DNA from: Allgaiera indica
Lineage (GTDB): Bacteria; Pseudomonadota; Alphaproteobacteria; Rhodobacterales; Rhodobacteraceae
Length of the DNA: 64,000 nt
Assembly: GCF_900106675.1 (NCBI RefSeq)
Contig: NZ_FNOB01000018.1
Span: forward strand, 1-64,000
Direction: 5' to 3'
Shown here: one piece after another, positions 46,501-54,540 of the stretch
Layout: the number at the start of each line of letters is the position of its first letter
Numbering within the stretch: the first letter of the stretch is position 1
Translations under genes and position numbers: made by a program
The notes under the pieces: generated by a model
The model's input: the letters and a program-made list of their open reading frames with translations, nothing else
Database searches by the model: none
What the model was told of the DNA's origin: nothing

Positions 46501-47240
46501 CCCGAAAGCTTCTCGCCCTCGGCCCGCAGGCTGGAGAAGTTGGTCCCGGTGCCCGAGCCGTATTTGAACAGCCGCGCCTCGCGCACCCACAGGTCCATGA
46601 TCCCGCCGTCCGAGACCAGATCGTCCTTGACCGACTGGATGAAGCAGGCATGGGGCTGCGGATGCTCATAGGCGGAATCCGATTTGGTCAGCTTGCCGGT
46701 CTTGAAATCGACGTAGTAATGGCCCTGGCCGGGGCCGTCGATGCCATAGGCCCAGTGCAGGCCGGTGTTGAACCACTGCGGGCTGTTGGGCGCCGCCATC
46801 TGCAGGGCCAGCATGGCGCGCATTTCGTCGAAATAGGCGCGCGCGTCTTCCTCGGTGGTGAAATAGCCGCCCTTCCAGCCCCAATAGGCCCAGGCCCCGG
46901 CCAGCCGGTCGAACACCTGCCGGGCCGAAATCTCGCCCACGATCCGCTGGTCTTCGGGCAGGTCCGCCAGCGCCTTCTCGTCGGCGACCGAACGCCACAG
47001 GAATTCCGGCACGCCCTTTTCGCGCACCCGCTTCAGCCGCGCCGGCACGCCGGCCTTGCGGAAATATTTCTGTGCCAGCACGTCCGAGGCGACCTGGCTC
47101 CAGCCGACGGGCACTTCGACCTGGTCGTTGTGGAACACGATCGTGCCGTCGGGGTTGCGGATCTCCGAAACCGTGGTTGTGAATCCGATCGCCGCATAGG
47201 CGTCGCGGCCGGCTTCGGTGAATTTGCGTCCGATCTTCAT
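43551..47240 (-). CDS. nrdJ: Vitamin B12-dependent (class II) ribonucleotide reductase
   Basis: A 1229-residue adenosylcobalamin-dependent enzyme reducing ribonucleotides to deoxyribonucleotides; it works with or without oxygen. The substrate-site block [20 protein letters not shown], the loop [20 protein letters not shown] and the radical-site region [14 protein letters not shown] are characteristic. The C-terminus has a zinc-ribbon-like CGECGNYTL and [10 protein letters not shown] with redox Cys. Length is normal for alphaproteobacterial NrdJ. The start [20 protein letters not shown] is at ATG 47240. Two NrdR-type boxes stand 160-210 bp upstream. Confidence 0.97.
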   Translation of the reverse strand: MKIGRKFTEAGRDAYAAIGFTTTVSEIRNPDGTIVFHNDQVEVPVGWSQVASDVLAQKYFRKAGVPARLKRVREKGVPEFLWRSVADEKALADLPEDQRIVGEISARQVFDRLAGAWAYWGWKGGYFTTEEDARAYFDEMRAMLALQMAAPNSPQWFNTGLHWAYGIDGPGQGHYYVDFKTGKLTKSDSAYEHPQPHACFIQSVKDDLVSDGGIMDLWVREARLFKYGSGTGTNFSSLRAEGEKLSGGGKSSGLMGFLRIGDRAAGAIKSGGTTRRAAKMVICDMDHPDIEEFVNWKVKEEQKVASLVAGSKMHERELNAIFAAIRAFDGSEEGATDPSVNEALKAAIRSAKKVMIPETYINRVLQYARQGYDSIEFPTYDTDWDSEAYVSVSGQNSNNSVRVTDAFLKAVKDNADWELLRRTDGKVAKVVKARELWDQVGHAAWACADPGIQFHDTVNAWHTCPEDGPIRGSNPCSEYMFLDDTACNLASMNLLTFYKDGKFDAEGYMHATRLWTLTLEISVTMAQFPSKEIAQLSYDFRTLGLGYANIGGLLMNMGLGYDSAEGRAMAGALTAIMTGVAYATSAEMAGELGAFPSHPRNAQHMLRVIRNHRRAAYGETRGYDGLAVKPVPLDHANCPDQSLVALAKTSWDEALELGAAHGYRNAQVSVIAPTGTIGLVMDCDTTGIEPDFALVKFKKLAGGGYFKIINRSVPAALETLGYGSAQIEEIIAYAVGHASLGNCPDINHTALIGHGFGPRELEKIEAALPSAFDIRFVFNQWTLGEDFCTKTLGIPAAKLNDPSFDLLRHLGFTRKQIEAANDHVCGTMTLEGAPFLKPEHYSVFDCANACGKKGKRYLSVDSHIRMMAAAQSFISGAISKTINMPNSATIEDCLAAYELSWSLGIKANALYRDGSKLSQPLASALVEDDEEAEEILASGSAQEKAAVLAEKIVEKVVVKEIVRSHREKLPERRKGYTQKAIVGGHKVYLRTGEYKDGALGEIFIDMHKEGAGFRAMMNNFAIAVSVGLQYGVPLEEFVDAFTFTKFEPAGMVQGNDSIKSATSILDYIFRELAVSYLDRTDLAHVKPAGATFDDLGGGHDEGQPNIADVSESAASKSLEVLKQISSSGYLRKRVPQGLVVLQGGAGATAFAGVDEASSALDAIVADGGVATAKAPATGLGSGTVAMDARAKAKMQGYEGDPCGECGNYTLVRNGTCMKCNTCGATSGCS

Positions 47241-47401
47241 GTCTCTGCCTCTGTCCTAGTCTCGGCCTGCCACGCCCTTCTGGCGCCCCTTCGCTGCCCC
47301 CAAGAGGAAAAGACCACGCTGTACCCCGGGCCGCGGATGCGTGCCCTTGGCTCCGGCGCTTGTCACGCCTGGCTGTCGTGATTGTCCCTCTCTGCCCCAT
47401 G

Positions 47402-47449
47402 CCACTATATCTTGTGGCGTCCTGGGTCAGCCCACACAAACTGGCGTAG
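47402..47449 (-). promoter_or_regulatory. Pair of NrdR boxes upstream of nrdJ
   Basis: CCACTATATCTTGTGG (47402-47417) matches 13 of 16 positions of the NrdR box as I recall it (acaCwAtATaTwGtgt). A second, weaker site, ACACAAACTGGCGTAG, starts at 47434, 32 bp on, i.e. three helical turns. TATAGT inside the first box could be the -10 element of nrdJ, so bound NrdR would block transcription. Confidence 0.65.
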
Positions 47450-47757
47450 GATGCCGGGCTTGGTCAACGGTAAAATCGCGCCTTCGGGGTGGATTTTTCT
47501 ATTGACCGCCCTGCCGGTTGCGATCCGCCCCCCGGGGGTCGAGTCGGATCTTCGCCGCCGCTGCGCCTTTCGGGCCGCGCCCCCGCGCGACGCCTGACCA
47601 GATTTTACGCGCTTTCCCATGAACTTATTTGATTGTCTTAACAGCCCGCATGACCCTGCGCGGCCCGGGCCGACGCAAAGGCGGATGTGATCGGCCTTCG
47701 GCGCCGATGTGAACGGCGCCAAGCGGCTCTGTCACAAATCTGTTGCGGAAAGGAAAC
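47450..47757. other. Intergenic, no gene seen
   Basis: About 300 bp between the nrdJ promoter region and the efflux-operon terminator. It includes an AT-richer patch (47600-47645). I see no coding or RNA structure, and no cobalamin-riboswitch B12 box in the nrdJ leader. Confidence 0.4.
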
Positions 47758-47758
47758 G

Positions 47759-47789
47759 GCGCGCCCCCGCCCTTGCGGGGGGACGCGCC
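47759..47789 (-). terminator. GC-rich hairpin after the RND efflux operon
   Basis: GCGCCCCCGC and GCGGGGGGACGC form an imperfect stem 24 bp past the permease stop. There is no T-run. Confidence 0.5.
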
Positions 47790-47812
47790 GCGACTCGCAA
47801 CATCTGGGGGAT

Positions 47813-50800
47813 CTAGCTGCGGAACACGCGATAGATCGCCGGGATCACCAGCACCGTCAGCAGGGTCGAGCTGAGCAGGCCAAACAGCAGCGAGATCGCC
47901 AGACCCTGGAAGATCGGGTCCGACAGGATCACCACCGCGCCGATCATCGCCGCGATCGCGGTCAGCAGGATCGGCTTGAAGCGGATCGCCCCCGCCTCGA
48001 TCAGGATATCCACCTTGGTCTTGCCGGTGGCATCGGCGTGGCGAATGAAATCGACCAGCAGGATCGAGTTTCGCACGATGATCCCCGCCAGCGCAATGAA
48101 GCCGATCATCGAGGTCGCGGTGAAGGGCGCGTGGAACAGCCAGTGCCCCAGCATGATCCCCAAAAACGTCAGCGGGATCGGCGTCAAGATCACCAGCGGC
48201 AGCTTGAACGATCCGAACTGGGCCACCACCAGGATGTAGATCCCCAGAAGCGCCACGCCGAAGGCCGCGCCCATGTCGCGGAAGGTGACCCAGGTGACCT
48301 CCCATTCGCCATCCCATAGCAGGGTGACGTGGCTTTCGTCGGTGGGCTGGCCATGCAGGCTGATCACAGGTTTCTCGCCCGGGGCCCAGGTCATCTTGTC
48401 CAGCGCCTGGTCGACTGCGAGCATACCGTAAAGCGGCGCCTCGTAGGTGCCGGCCAGTTCGGCGGTGACCATCTCGGCGAAGCGGCCGTTGTGACGAAAG
48501 ATCGGATAGCTGGCCTTTTCCGTCTTCACGTCGACCACATCGCCCAGTTCGACCACGCCCTTGCCGCCGGGCAGCGCGTTCGCCGGGATCGGCGTGGACA
48601 GGAAGCTGCTGTCGACGACGCGATCCTTCTTGGGCAGCCGCATCTCGATCGCGATCGGTTCGCGCCCCTCGCCGCGGTGGGAATAGCCGATCGTGGTCAT
48701 CCCGTTCAGGATCTGCAGCGTGTTGAACACGTCGCCTTCCTGCACATGGTAGAATTCCAGCTTGTCCGTGGACAGCGTCACGCGCTTGCGATCGGGCTGG
48801 TTGCGGAAGCTGTCGTCCACGTCAACGATGAAGGGCACCTGGCGGAAGGCCTGTTCGATCTTGCGCGCGGCGTCGCGGCGCACCTCGGGCGTGGGCCCGT
48901 AGACCTCGGCCAATAGGGTCGAGATCACCGGCGGACCCGGGGGCGGCTCGACCGTCTTCAGCCGGGTGCCTTCGGGCAGTTTCAGCGCGTCCAGCTTCTG
49001 GCGGATTTCCAGCGCGATCTGGTGGCTGGTGCGGTCACGTTCGGTCTTGGGGGTCAGGTTGATCGACACATCGCCCATGCTGGGCTGCTGGCGCAGGTAG
49101 TAGTGGCGCACCAGACCGTTGAAATCGAACGGCGCCGCGGTGCCGGCATGGGTCTGGGCCGACACCACCTCGGGGATCTGCATCACCGTGTCGGCGACCA
49201 GCTGCGCCACGCCATCGGTGGTTTCCACCGCAGTGCCCGCCGGCATGTCGATCACCACCGACAGTTCCGACTTGTTGTCGAACGGCAGCAGCTTCACCGT
49301 GACATGCTTGGTATAAAGCAGGCTGAGCGAGCCGAAGGACAGCACCACCGTCACCAGCAGGAACACAAGCGCCCTGCCCTTCGTCTTCAGCAGCGGCCGC
49401 GCGACGGCGGAATATAGCTTGCCCAGCCGGCCGCCGGGATGGCCGCCGTAAGCATCGTCATGGGCGTGTTCCTTCATCGGGGCGCGGCCCGCGACCTTCA
49501 GCATCAGCCAGGGCGTGATGATCACCGCCACGAAGAAGGAAAAGATCATCGCCGCCGAGGCGACAGAGGGGATCGGGCTCATGTATGGCCCCATCAGGCC
49601 CGACACGAACAGCATCGGCAGCAGCGCCGCGACCACCGTAAGGGTGGCGACGATGGTCGGGTTGCCGACCTCGGCCACCGCCTCGATCGCGGCGCGGGCG
49701 CGGGATTTCTTGGGATCCATCCCCCAGTGCCGGGCGATGTTCTCGATCACCACGATGGCGTCGTCGACCAGGATCCCGATCGAGAAGATCAGCGCGAACA
49801 GGCTGACCCGGTTGAGCGTGTAGCCCATGATATAGGCGGCAAACAGTGTCAGCAGGATGGTCACCGGGATGACCACCGCCACGACGATCGATTCGCGCCA
49901 GCCGACCGCCAGCAGTACCAGGCCGATGATCGACACGGTGGCCAGGCCCAGATGGAACAGCAGCTCGTTGGCCTTCTCGTTGGCGGAATGGCCGTAGTCG
50001 CGGGTGATCTCGACCTTCACGGTATCGGGGATCAGTCGGCCTTCCTGGGCGTGGACCAGATGCAGGATCTGTTCCGCAACCACCACGGCGTTCGACCCCG
50101 CGCGCTTGGCCACCGCCAGCGTCACCGCCGGGGTGCGGTCCAGCGCGCCGCCCTTTTCGCGGATCACGTTCGACACGATCGCGTCCGAGGTGTCGGAGAC
50201 AAAGCTGACGCGGGCGACGTCGCGCACATAGACGGGGCGGCCGTCGCGGGCGGTCAGCAGCAGGTTGGCGATCTGCGACGGCGCGGTCAGGGTCTCGCCC
50301 GCGACCAGGTCGATCTCTTGGCCGTTCTCGCGCACCTTACCGGTGCCGAGCGCCTGGTTGGCGCCCTGCACCTTGGCCGCCAGCTGCTGCAGCGTGATGC
50401 CGTAAAGCGCCAGGCGCTCGGGCTGCGGCGCGATGCGGATCGCGTCGGGCGCCTCGCCGACGATATAGCTAAGGCCCACGTTGTCGATCTTGGCGACTTC
50501 GGTGCGCAGGGCGCGGGCGATGCGGGTCAGGTCGTTGGCGCTGACATGGGCGCCGGGTTTCGGCGTCAGGGTCAGCGACACGATCGCCACGTCGTTGATC
50601 CCCCGGCCCACGATCAGCGGTTCGGGAATGCCGACGGGGATGCGGTTCATGTTGGCCAGCACCTTGTCGCGCACCCGCAGGATCGCGGCATCGGCCGAGG
50701 TGCCCACCTTGAACCGCGCCGTCACCATGGCGCTGTCGTCCTGGGTCTGCGAATAGACGTGATCGACGCCGCTGATCCCCTTGACGATGGTTTCCATCGG

Positions 50801-51049
50801 CTCGGTCACCAGCTTCACCGCATCCGCCGCCCGCAGCCCCGGCGCCGAGATGTGGATATCGACCAGCGGCACCGATATCTGCGGCTCTTCCTCGCGCGGC
50901 AGGCTGAGCAGCGCGACGATGCCCACGGCCAGCGCCGCGATGATGAATAGCGGCGTCAGCGGCGAACGGATAAAGCCCTTCGTCAGCCACCCCGCCAGCC
51001 CCAGCTTGACCGGGGTGTCGTCCTGCCTGTCCATGTCCGCCCCGCTCAT
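47813..51049 (-). CDS. RND-family efflux permease
   Basis: A 1078-residue inner-membrane proton antiporter of the AcrB/MexB superfamily. The first helix is preceded by IRSPLTPLFIIAALAVGIVA, then LPREEEPQISVPLVDI. The proton-relay aspartates lie in SIGILVDDAIVVIENIARHW, and the late block PLTFLGIMLGHWLFHAPFTA is typical of the cluster of RND pumps with a short adaptor. ATG 51049 overlaps the adaptor stop by 4 bp. No outer-membrane channel gene follows, so a TolC-type partner is encoded elsewhere. The substrate is unknown. Confidence 0.93.
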   Translation of the reverse strand: MSGADMDRQDDTPVKLGLAGWLTKGFIRSPLTPLFIIAALAVGIVALLSLPREEEPQISVPLVDIHISAPGLRAADAVKLVTEPMETIVKGISGVDHVYSQTQDDSAMVTARFKVGTSADAAILRVRDKVLANMNRIPVGIPEPLIVGRGINDVAIVSLTLTPKPGAHVSANDLTRIARALRTEVAKIDNVGLSYIVGEAPDAIRIAPQPERLALYGITLQQLAAKVQGANQALGTGKVRENGQEIDLVAGETLTAPSQIANLLLTARDGRPVYVRDVARVSFVSDTSDAIVSNVIREKGGALDRTPAVTLAVAKRAGSNAVVVAEQILHLVHAQEGRLIPDTVKVEITRDYGHSANEKANELLFHLGLATVSIIGLVLLAVGWRESIVVAVVIPVTILLTLFAAYIMGYTLNRVSLFALIFSIGILVDDAIVVIENIARHWGMDPKKSRARAAIEAVAEVGNPTIVATLTVVAALLPMLFVSGLMGPYMSPIPSVASAAMIFSFFVAVIITPWLMLKVAGRAPMKEHAHDDAYGGHPGGRLGKLYSAVARPLLKTKGRALVFLLVTVVLSFGSLSLLYTKHVTVKLLPFDNKSELSVVIDMPAGTAVETTDGVAQLVADTVMQIPEVVSAQTHAGTAAPFDFNGLVRHYYLRQQPSMGDVSINLTPKTERDRTSHQIALEIRQKLDALKLPEGTRLKTVEPPPGPPVISTLLAEVYGPTPEVRRDAARKIEQAFRQVPFIVDVDDSFRNQPDRKRVTLSTDKLEFYHVQEGDVFNTLQILNGMTTIGYSHRGEGREPIAIEMRLPKKDRVVDSSFLSTPIPANALPGGKGVVELGDVVDVKTEKASYPIFRHNGRFAEMVTAELAGTYEAPLYGMLAVDQALDKMTWAPGEKPVISLHGQPTDESHVTLLWDGEWEVTWVTFRDMGAAFGVALLGIYILVVAQFGSFKLPLVILTPIPLTFLGIMLGHWLFHAPFTATSMIGFIALAGIIVRNSILLVDFIRHADATGKTKVDILIEAGAIRFKPILLTAIAAMIGAVVILSDPIFQGLAISLLFGLLSSTLLTVLVIPAIYRVFRS

Positions 51050-52017
51050 TTCGCGTCGACCACGCGGTCGCCCGGCGCCAGACCGGACAGGATCTCGACC
51101 ATGTCCTGGCCGCCGATCTCTTCATGGCTGCCCGGCACCACGGTGCGCAGGACGGTGTCGCCGTCTTCGCGCACCTTGACGTAATCCAGCCCCAGCCGGG
51201 TGATCAGCGCGCCCGCCGGCACCACCAGCGCCTGACGCTCGCCCACCGGCAGCCGCACCAGCACCCGGGCGTTGACGAAGCGGTCGGGCAGGTCCTTGAC
51301 CTCGACATCCGCGGTCACCCGGCCGCCCTGGATCAGCGGATAAACCTTGGCCAACGTGCCGGTGGCCGGCCCGTCGGGCGTCTCGATGCGGATCGGCGCG
51401 CCTTCCTTCAGGAAGGTCGCGTGCCGCTCCGGCACCGCCAGACGCAGGAAAAAGCCCCCGCCCGCCACCGTCGCAACCGCCTCGCCCGGCATGATGACCG
51501 AGCCCTTCGCGACCGGCACCGTCAGCACCCGCCCCGCGATCGGCGCCAGCACCTTGCCCTCGTTGGCCTGCTGCACCACCACCTGGCGCTGCGCCTGGGT
51601 CGAGGCAATCTGGTTCTTCAGCACATCCACCTGGGTGCGCAGGGCATCCAGCCGCTGCGTCGTGCTGACCCCGCGGCTGAGCAGTTCCTCGCCGCGCTTC
51701 AGCTCGGTCTCGGCATTGGAAAGTTGCGCCTGCAGCGCCTGCAGCTGGGCGTCATAGGAATTCAGCTGGAACGCGATCTTGCGATCGACGATCTCGCCGA
51801 TCTCCTGGCCTGCGGTGACCATGTTGCCCTCGGTCACCTTCAGGCTGACCAGCGTGCCGCCGATCCGGGCACGCGCCGGCACCTGATCGCGCGGCTCGAT
51901 CTCGCCGTAGACCGCCTTCCAATCGGTCACCGTGACCGGCTTGAGAGGTTCCAGAACCCCGGCCTGCGCCCCCCAGGGGGCCGCGGCCAAGGCAATCGCA
52001 AAGAGAAGATGACGCAT
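51046..52017 (-). CDS. RND efflux periplasmic adaptor subunit (membrane fusion protein)
   Basis: A 323-residue periplasmic protein with a signal peptide (MRHLLFAIALAAAPWGAQAG). The lipoyl/hairpin/beta-barrel layout is visible: VPARARIGGTLVSLKVTEGN, a coiled hairpin (YDAQLQALQAQLSNAETELK to QIASTQAQRQVVVQQ) and GKVLAPIAGRVLTVPVAKGS. It links the permease to an outer-membrane channel. First gene of the two-gene operon. Confidence 0.92.
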   Translation of the reverse strand: MRHLLFAIALAAAPWGAQAGVLEPLKPVTVTDWKAVYGEIEPRDQVPARARIGGTLVSLKVTEGNMVTAGQEIGEIVDRKIAFQLNSYDAQLQALQAQLSNAETELKRGEELLSRGVSTTQRLDALRTQVDVLKNQIASTQAQRQVVVQQANEGKVLAPIAGRVLTVPVAKGSVIMPGEAVATVAGGGFFLRLAVPERHATFLKEGAPIRIETPDGPATGTLAKVYPLIQGGRVTADVEVKDLPDRFVNARVLVRLPVGERQALVVPAGALITRLGLDYVKVREDGDTVLRTVVPGSHEEIGGQDMVEILSGLAPGDRVVDAK

Positions 52018-52082
52018 CTTGAACCCTTCCAGTCGGTCGAGACCTCACCCCGGCGGCAGCGGTGGCGGGTGCCGTGGATTAA

Positions 52083-52102
52083 ATATTCACGATCTGGAAT
52101 AT
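52083..52102. promoter_or_regulatory. ATTC-N8-GAAT palindrome in the efflux promoter region
   Basis: ATATTC (52083-52088) and GAATAT (52097-52102) enclose 8 bases, 66 bp upstream of the adaptor ATG. The core ATTC-N8-GAAT is the binding motif reported for SqrR/BigR-type ArsR persulfide sensors in alphaproteobacteria. Adjacent AT-rich sequence (AATATATATT) suits a promoter. Which regulator binds is inference. Confidence 0.5.
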
Positions 52103-52177
52103 ATATTGCGCACGCATGTTTCAACCCCTTGTGAGGCAATGTGAACCGCCCTGTGTCGCAACGTCGCGCCGCGCGGT

Positions 52178-52240
52178 GGCGTCGCGATGGTCGCGGTGGT
52201 CGCGGTAAATCCGCTGATTCCGATGGTTTCGCTGGTTTCG
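52178..52240. repeat. Degenerate 9-bp tandem repeat, seven units
   Basis: Consecutive 9-mers read GGCGTCGCG, ATGGTCGCG, GTGGTCGCG, GTAAATCCG, CTGATTCCG, ATGGTTTCG and CTGGTTTCG. They sit in the non-coding gap between the efflux operon and the tRNA-Pro fragment. The rest of 52121-52470 shows no gene. Confidence 0.6.
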
Positions 52241-52403
52241 AGGTCGGCGGACAATTTCCGTTCCAATCCTGTCCATCGGATCCATTGCCGACTGGCGGGG
52301 TAGATCCACGCTGTCGGACAAAGCAGCTTTCACAGTGACGTTACGCCAGGAAAGCCAATTGCGAAAGCCCGCCCGTTGTCGCGGGAGTGCGGCGCGCGCC
52401 GAC

Positions 52404-52440
52404 GGCGGACGGGTCCGCCGCCCGATCCCGCAAGGCGGGA
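52404..52440 (-). terminator. Two hairpins beyond the tRNA-Pro 3' fragment
   Basis: GGCGGAC-GG-GTCCGCC (52404-52419) and TCCCGC-AAG-GCGGGA (52426-52440) lie just downstream of the tRNA 3' end, on the host side. They were probably the original terminator of the tRNA-Pro transcript. Confidence 0.55.
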
Positions 52441-52472
52441 CGGAGGCGGCGCAGACGGGAATGGCAAGGTGA

Positions 52473-52521
52473 TGGTCGGGGCGGCGAGATTCGAACTCAC
52501 GACCTTCTGTACCCAAAACAG
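52473..52521 (-). repeat. 3' fragment of tRNA-Pro(TGG): left attachment site of a genomic island
   Basis: On the minus strand 49 bases from CTGTTTTGGGTACAGAAGG through TTCGAATC to CCCCGACCA equal the 3' two-thirds of a tRNA-Pro(TGG), from the anticodon stem to CCA. The 5' part of a tRNA is absent: sequence beyond 52521 does not supply a CGGGGC acceptor strand or D-arm. An integrase gene follows 850 bp inside. This is the remnant att half left by integration into a tRNA. Confidence 0.85.
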
Positions 52522-52591
52522 CAGAGATTCATTGAAATCACTACGATTTTTTGTAAACGCCCCTCAAAACCGATCCCAAAAAATCAATAAC

Positions 52592-52843
52592 TTACGCTAC
52601 AAGTGTAAACCACCCCTCGACAAGCGTCAGGTCGGCCACGACCTTCTTCAACCAAGCGCCTTCACCCACGAGCTGCTGGAGCCGCCGCATTACGCCGGCC
52701 TGAAGAGCCGCACATTCCTTCTTTAAGCTAAAATAGGTCGCCTGCTGGCTTGTCCTGGCATTGCGGCGGATCTCTGCAACCAGTGTGCCGTCCTCACCCT
52801 GCTTCAGGATCAACGTATTCTGCGTCAGAAAACTTGCACGCAT
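52592..52843 (-). CDS. Small hypothetical protein near the island edge
   Basis: An 83-residue frame from ATG 52843 (MRASFLTQNTLILKQGEDGT) with a helical centre (KKECAALQAGVMRRLQQLVG). I do not recognise the family. The position between attachment site and integrase is where excisionase or control genes often lie, but no HTH is visible. Confidence 0.45.
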   Translation of the reverse strand: MRASFLTQNTLILKQGEDGTLVAEIRRNARTSQQATYFSLKKECAALQAGVMRRLQQLVGEGAWLKKVVADLTLVEGWFTLVA

Positions 52844-53181
52844 TCATGCGATCCCACTTTCGTACATCGCCTATTTTCCAAATATGGCTCACACACCTTG
52901 AAAACATCAAGACTCTCAGTTCACCAAACACCCTCAGATCAGCAATCTGTAACAATTATCACATTCATTTCCTGTAAAAAACTCAAAGCCTATATACCGT
53001 GCGAAACACAACAGGACCTCACCCAACAAAAAAACCACTTCACTGTTTACGGTCTGTCCATCCGCCTCTTTGACGCGATCATGAGTATCGCAGTTTTTTC
53101 AGTGACAGGCCAAAACTCTGCCTCTTGAAAAATCTCGAGACCTCTTGCTTCGCCTTCAATGGGAACAGCAGGAACAAAGAA

Positions 53182-53379
53182 GTGAATGTAGAGAGACGCC
53201 GGAGATCTGCGACCACAGCGGAAATTGAGCGCGCAATCCGCGTGGCAATTCACATGGGTCTGACAATTCATGGGTTCAAGGTGCGCGGCAATGAAATAGA
53301 AGTTTTTACCTCGAGTGAAAAATCTTCTATTAAAAGTGAGGCGAATGAAGTGCAAAAGTGGTTTGCGCAAAATGGTTAA
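53182..53379 (+). CDS. Small protein upstream of and overlapping the integrase
   Basis: About 65 residues from GTG 53182 (after AGGA); a TTG at 53125 is also possible. TTAEIERAIRVAIHMGLTIH, then FKVRGNEIEVF, resembles small proteins (pattern TxxEIxRAIKxAxxxGL) that commonly stand directly before tyrosine integrases in alphaproteobacterial prophages and islands. Its stop overlaps the integrase start by 8 bases, indicating translational coupling. The function is unknown. Confidence 0.65.
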   Translation: MNVERRRRSATTAEIERAIRVAIHMGLTIHGFKVRGNEIEVFTSSEKSSIKSEANEVQKWFAQNG

Positions 53380-54427
53380 GGTCAACATTAAAGGCATCCA
53401 CCGCGTTGTTCGGCGCCTTTCAAATGGAAACAGACGGGTTCACCATTACGCTTGGCGAGGTGGTCCGAAATTCTGGCATTCGGACTCAGGGATCAAGATC
53501 GGAAGCCCAGAGTATATGCGCGCCTTCTATGAAGCAGATGCTTTGCGCAGAACCGTGGAAACGGAAAAGTTCAGCGAAGTGGTAACGGCGTTTCTGAAGA
53601 GCGCAGATTTCACTGAGCTCAAACCCACCACGCGCAATACATATCTCTACGCAATCGAACGGAAAAATGGCATTCTTGAAAGGTTTGGCCAGGCTCCGAA
53701 GGCAGTTTTCAATAGCCCGCTAATTCTCGGTAAAGTTCTTGATTGGCGCGATGAATTCACCCCTCGGAGCGGAGACCAACAGGTTGCAACTCTTCGTCGA
53801 ATTAACTCATGGGCCAAAACCCGACGGCACCTCAAGGAGAATCATCTGCATGATATAAAAAAGAGATACAAAGTTGATCGAAGCGAGATAGTTTGGCTTG
53901 AAAGTGAAATTGTCACTTTCTGCAAAAATGCTCCTCGCTATGCCGCACGAGCTCTCATCGTGGCCACGGAAACAGGCTTGAGGCCGGGTGATCTACGGAA
54001 ACTGTCACGGGGCCACATAAAGACTTATGGTCGCGAGCAACGGATTGTGATTCGCACAGGAAAAAGGGACCGAATGGCCACAATTCCCGTGACCACCCGA
54101 ATGGCACAAATCATTAAAGAAACTCCTGCTGATCAGAATCTTATCTTGGTGAACTCTCGAAACAGGCAGTTTCCTCATAATCTGAGCATTGGCGATCTTA
54201 TTTCCACTTGGCGCGACCGAATTGGCATTCGCAAAGAGCTTCGCCTTCAAGATGCCAGGGGGACTGCGGCAACTCGGCTATTTCGAGCCGGATGTTCACT
54301 CAACCAGATCGCCGTTCATATGGGCTGGTCCATCTCCTACGCATCTGAAGTGATCGGCAGATATGTTGAGATTAATGGCACCGATGCGGATGGGATCCTC
54401 GAAAAGCTCAAAACCCATCAACCCTAA
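53372..54427 (+). CDS. Island tyrosine integrase
   Basis: A 351-residue phage-type integrase. The catalytic domain shows Arg in TETGLRPGDLRKLSRG, Lys in IRTGKRDRMATIPV, box II as LRLQDARGTAATRLFRAG, the GWS position (VHMGWSISYAS) and the nucleophile Tyr in EVIGRYVEI. The HxxR histidine is Gln here (QDAR). It is encoded 850 bp from the tRNA-Pro fragment and presumably recombines the tRNA-Pro site. GC content is visibly lower than that of the host genes to the left. Confidence 0.9.
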   Translation: MVKVNIKGIHRVVRRLSNGNRRVHHYAWRGGPKFWHSDSGIKIGSPEYMRAFYEADALRRTVETEKFSEVVTAFLKSADFTELKPTTRNTYLYAIERKNGILERFGQAPKAVFNSPLILGKVLDWRDEFTPRSGDQQVATLRRINSWAKTRRHLKENHLHDIKKRYKVDRSEIVWLESEIVTFCKNAPRYAARALIVATETGLRPGDLRKLSRGHIKTYGREQRIVIRTGKRDRMATIPVTTRMAQIIKETPADQNLILVNSRNRQFPHNLSIGDLISTWRDRIGIRKELRLQDARGTAATRLFRAGCSLNQIAVHMGWSISYASEVIGRYVEINGTDADGILEKLKTHQP

Positions 54428-54469
54428 CCCAGGCAAGCCCCTTACCAGATATGTTGTAGAAAATACTTC

Positions 54470-54492
54470 GGTTGGCCGCAAAACGGCCAACC
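54470..54492 (+). terminator. Intrinsic terminator after the integrase
   Basis: Perfect stem GGTTGGCCG-CAAAA-CGGCCAACC followed by TTTCCTTT, 42 bp after the integrase stop. Confidence 0.85.
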
Positions 54493-54540
54493 TTTCCTTT
54501 GAATGACTTGCTTGACTGAAATCCTGAATGGAGATGTTAG

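Noticed and set aside
43944-47381. A 1145-codon open frame antisense to nrdJ
   Set aside because: It is a shadow frame caused by high GC; the translated sequence is low-complexity His/Arg/Gly-rich, and nrdJ on the other strand is unambiguous.
47241-47400. Cobalamin riboswitch in the nrdJ leader
   Set aside because: I looked for the B12 box and the surrounding stems and found no convincing match; NrdR boxes explain regulation better.
49439-50950. Long open frame antisense to the RND permease
   Set aside because: Arg/His/Gln-rich shadow; no domain features, and the permease covers the same bases.
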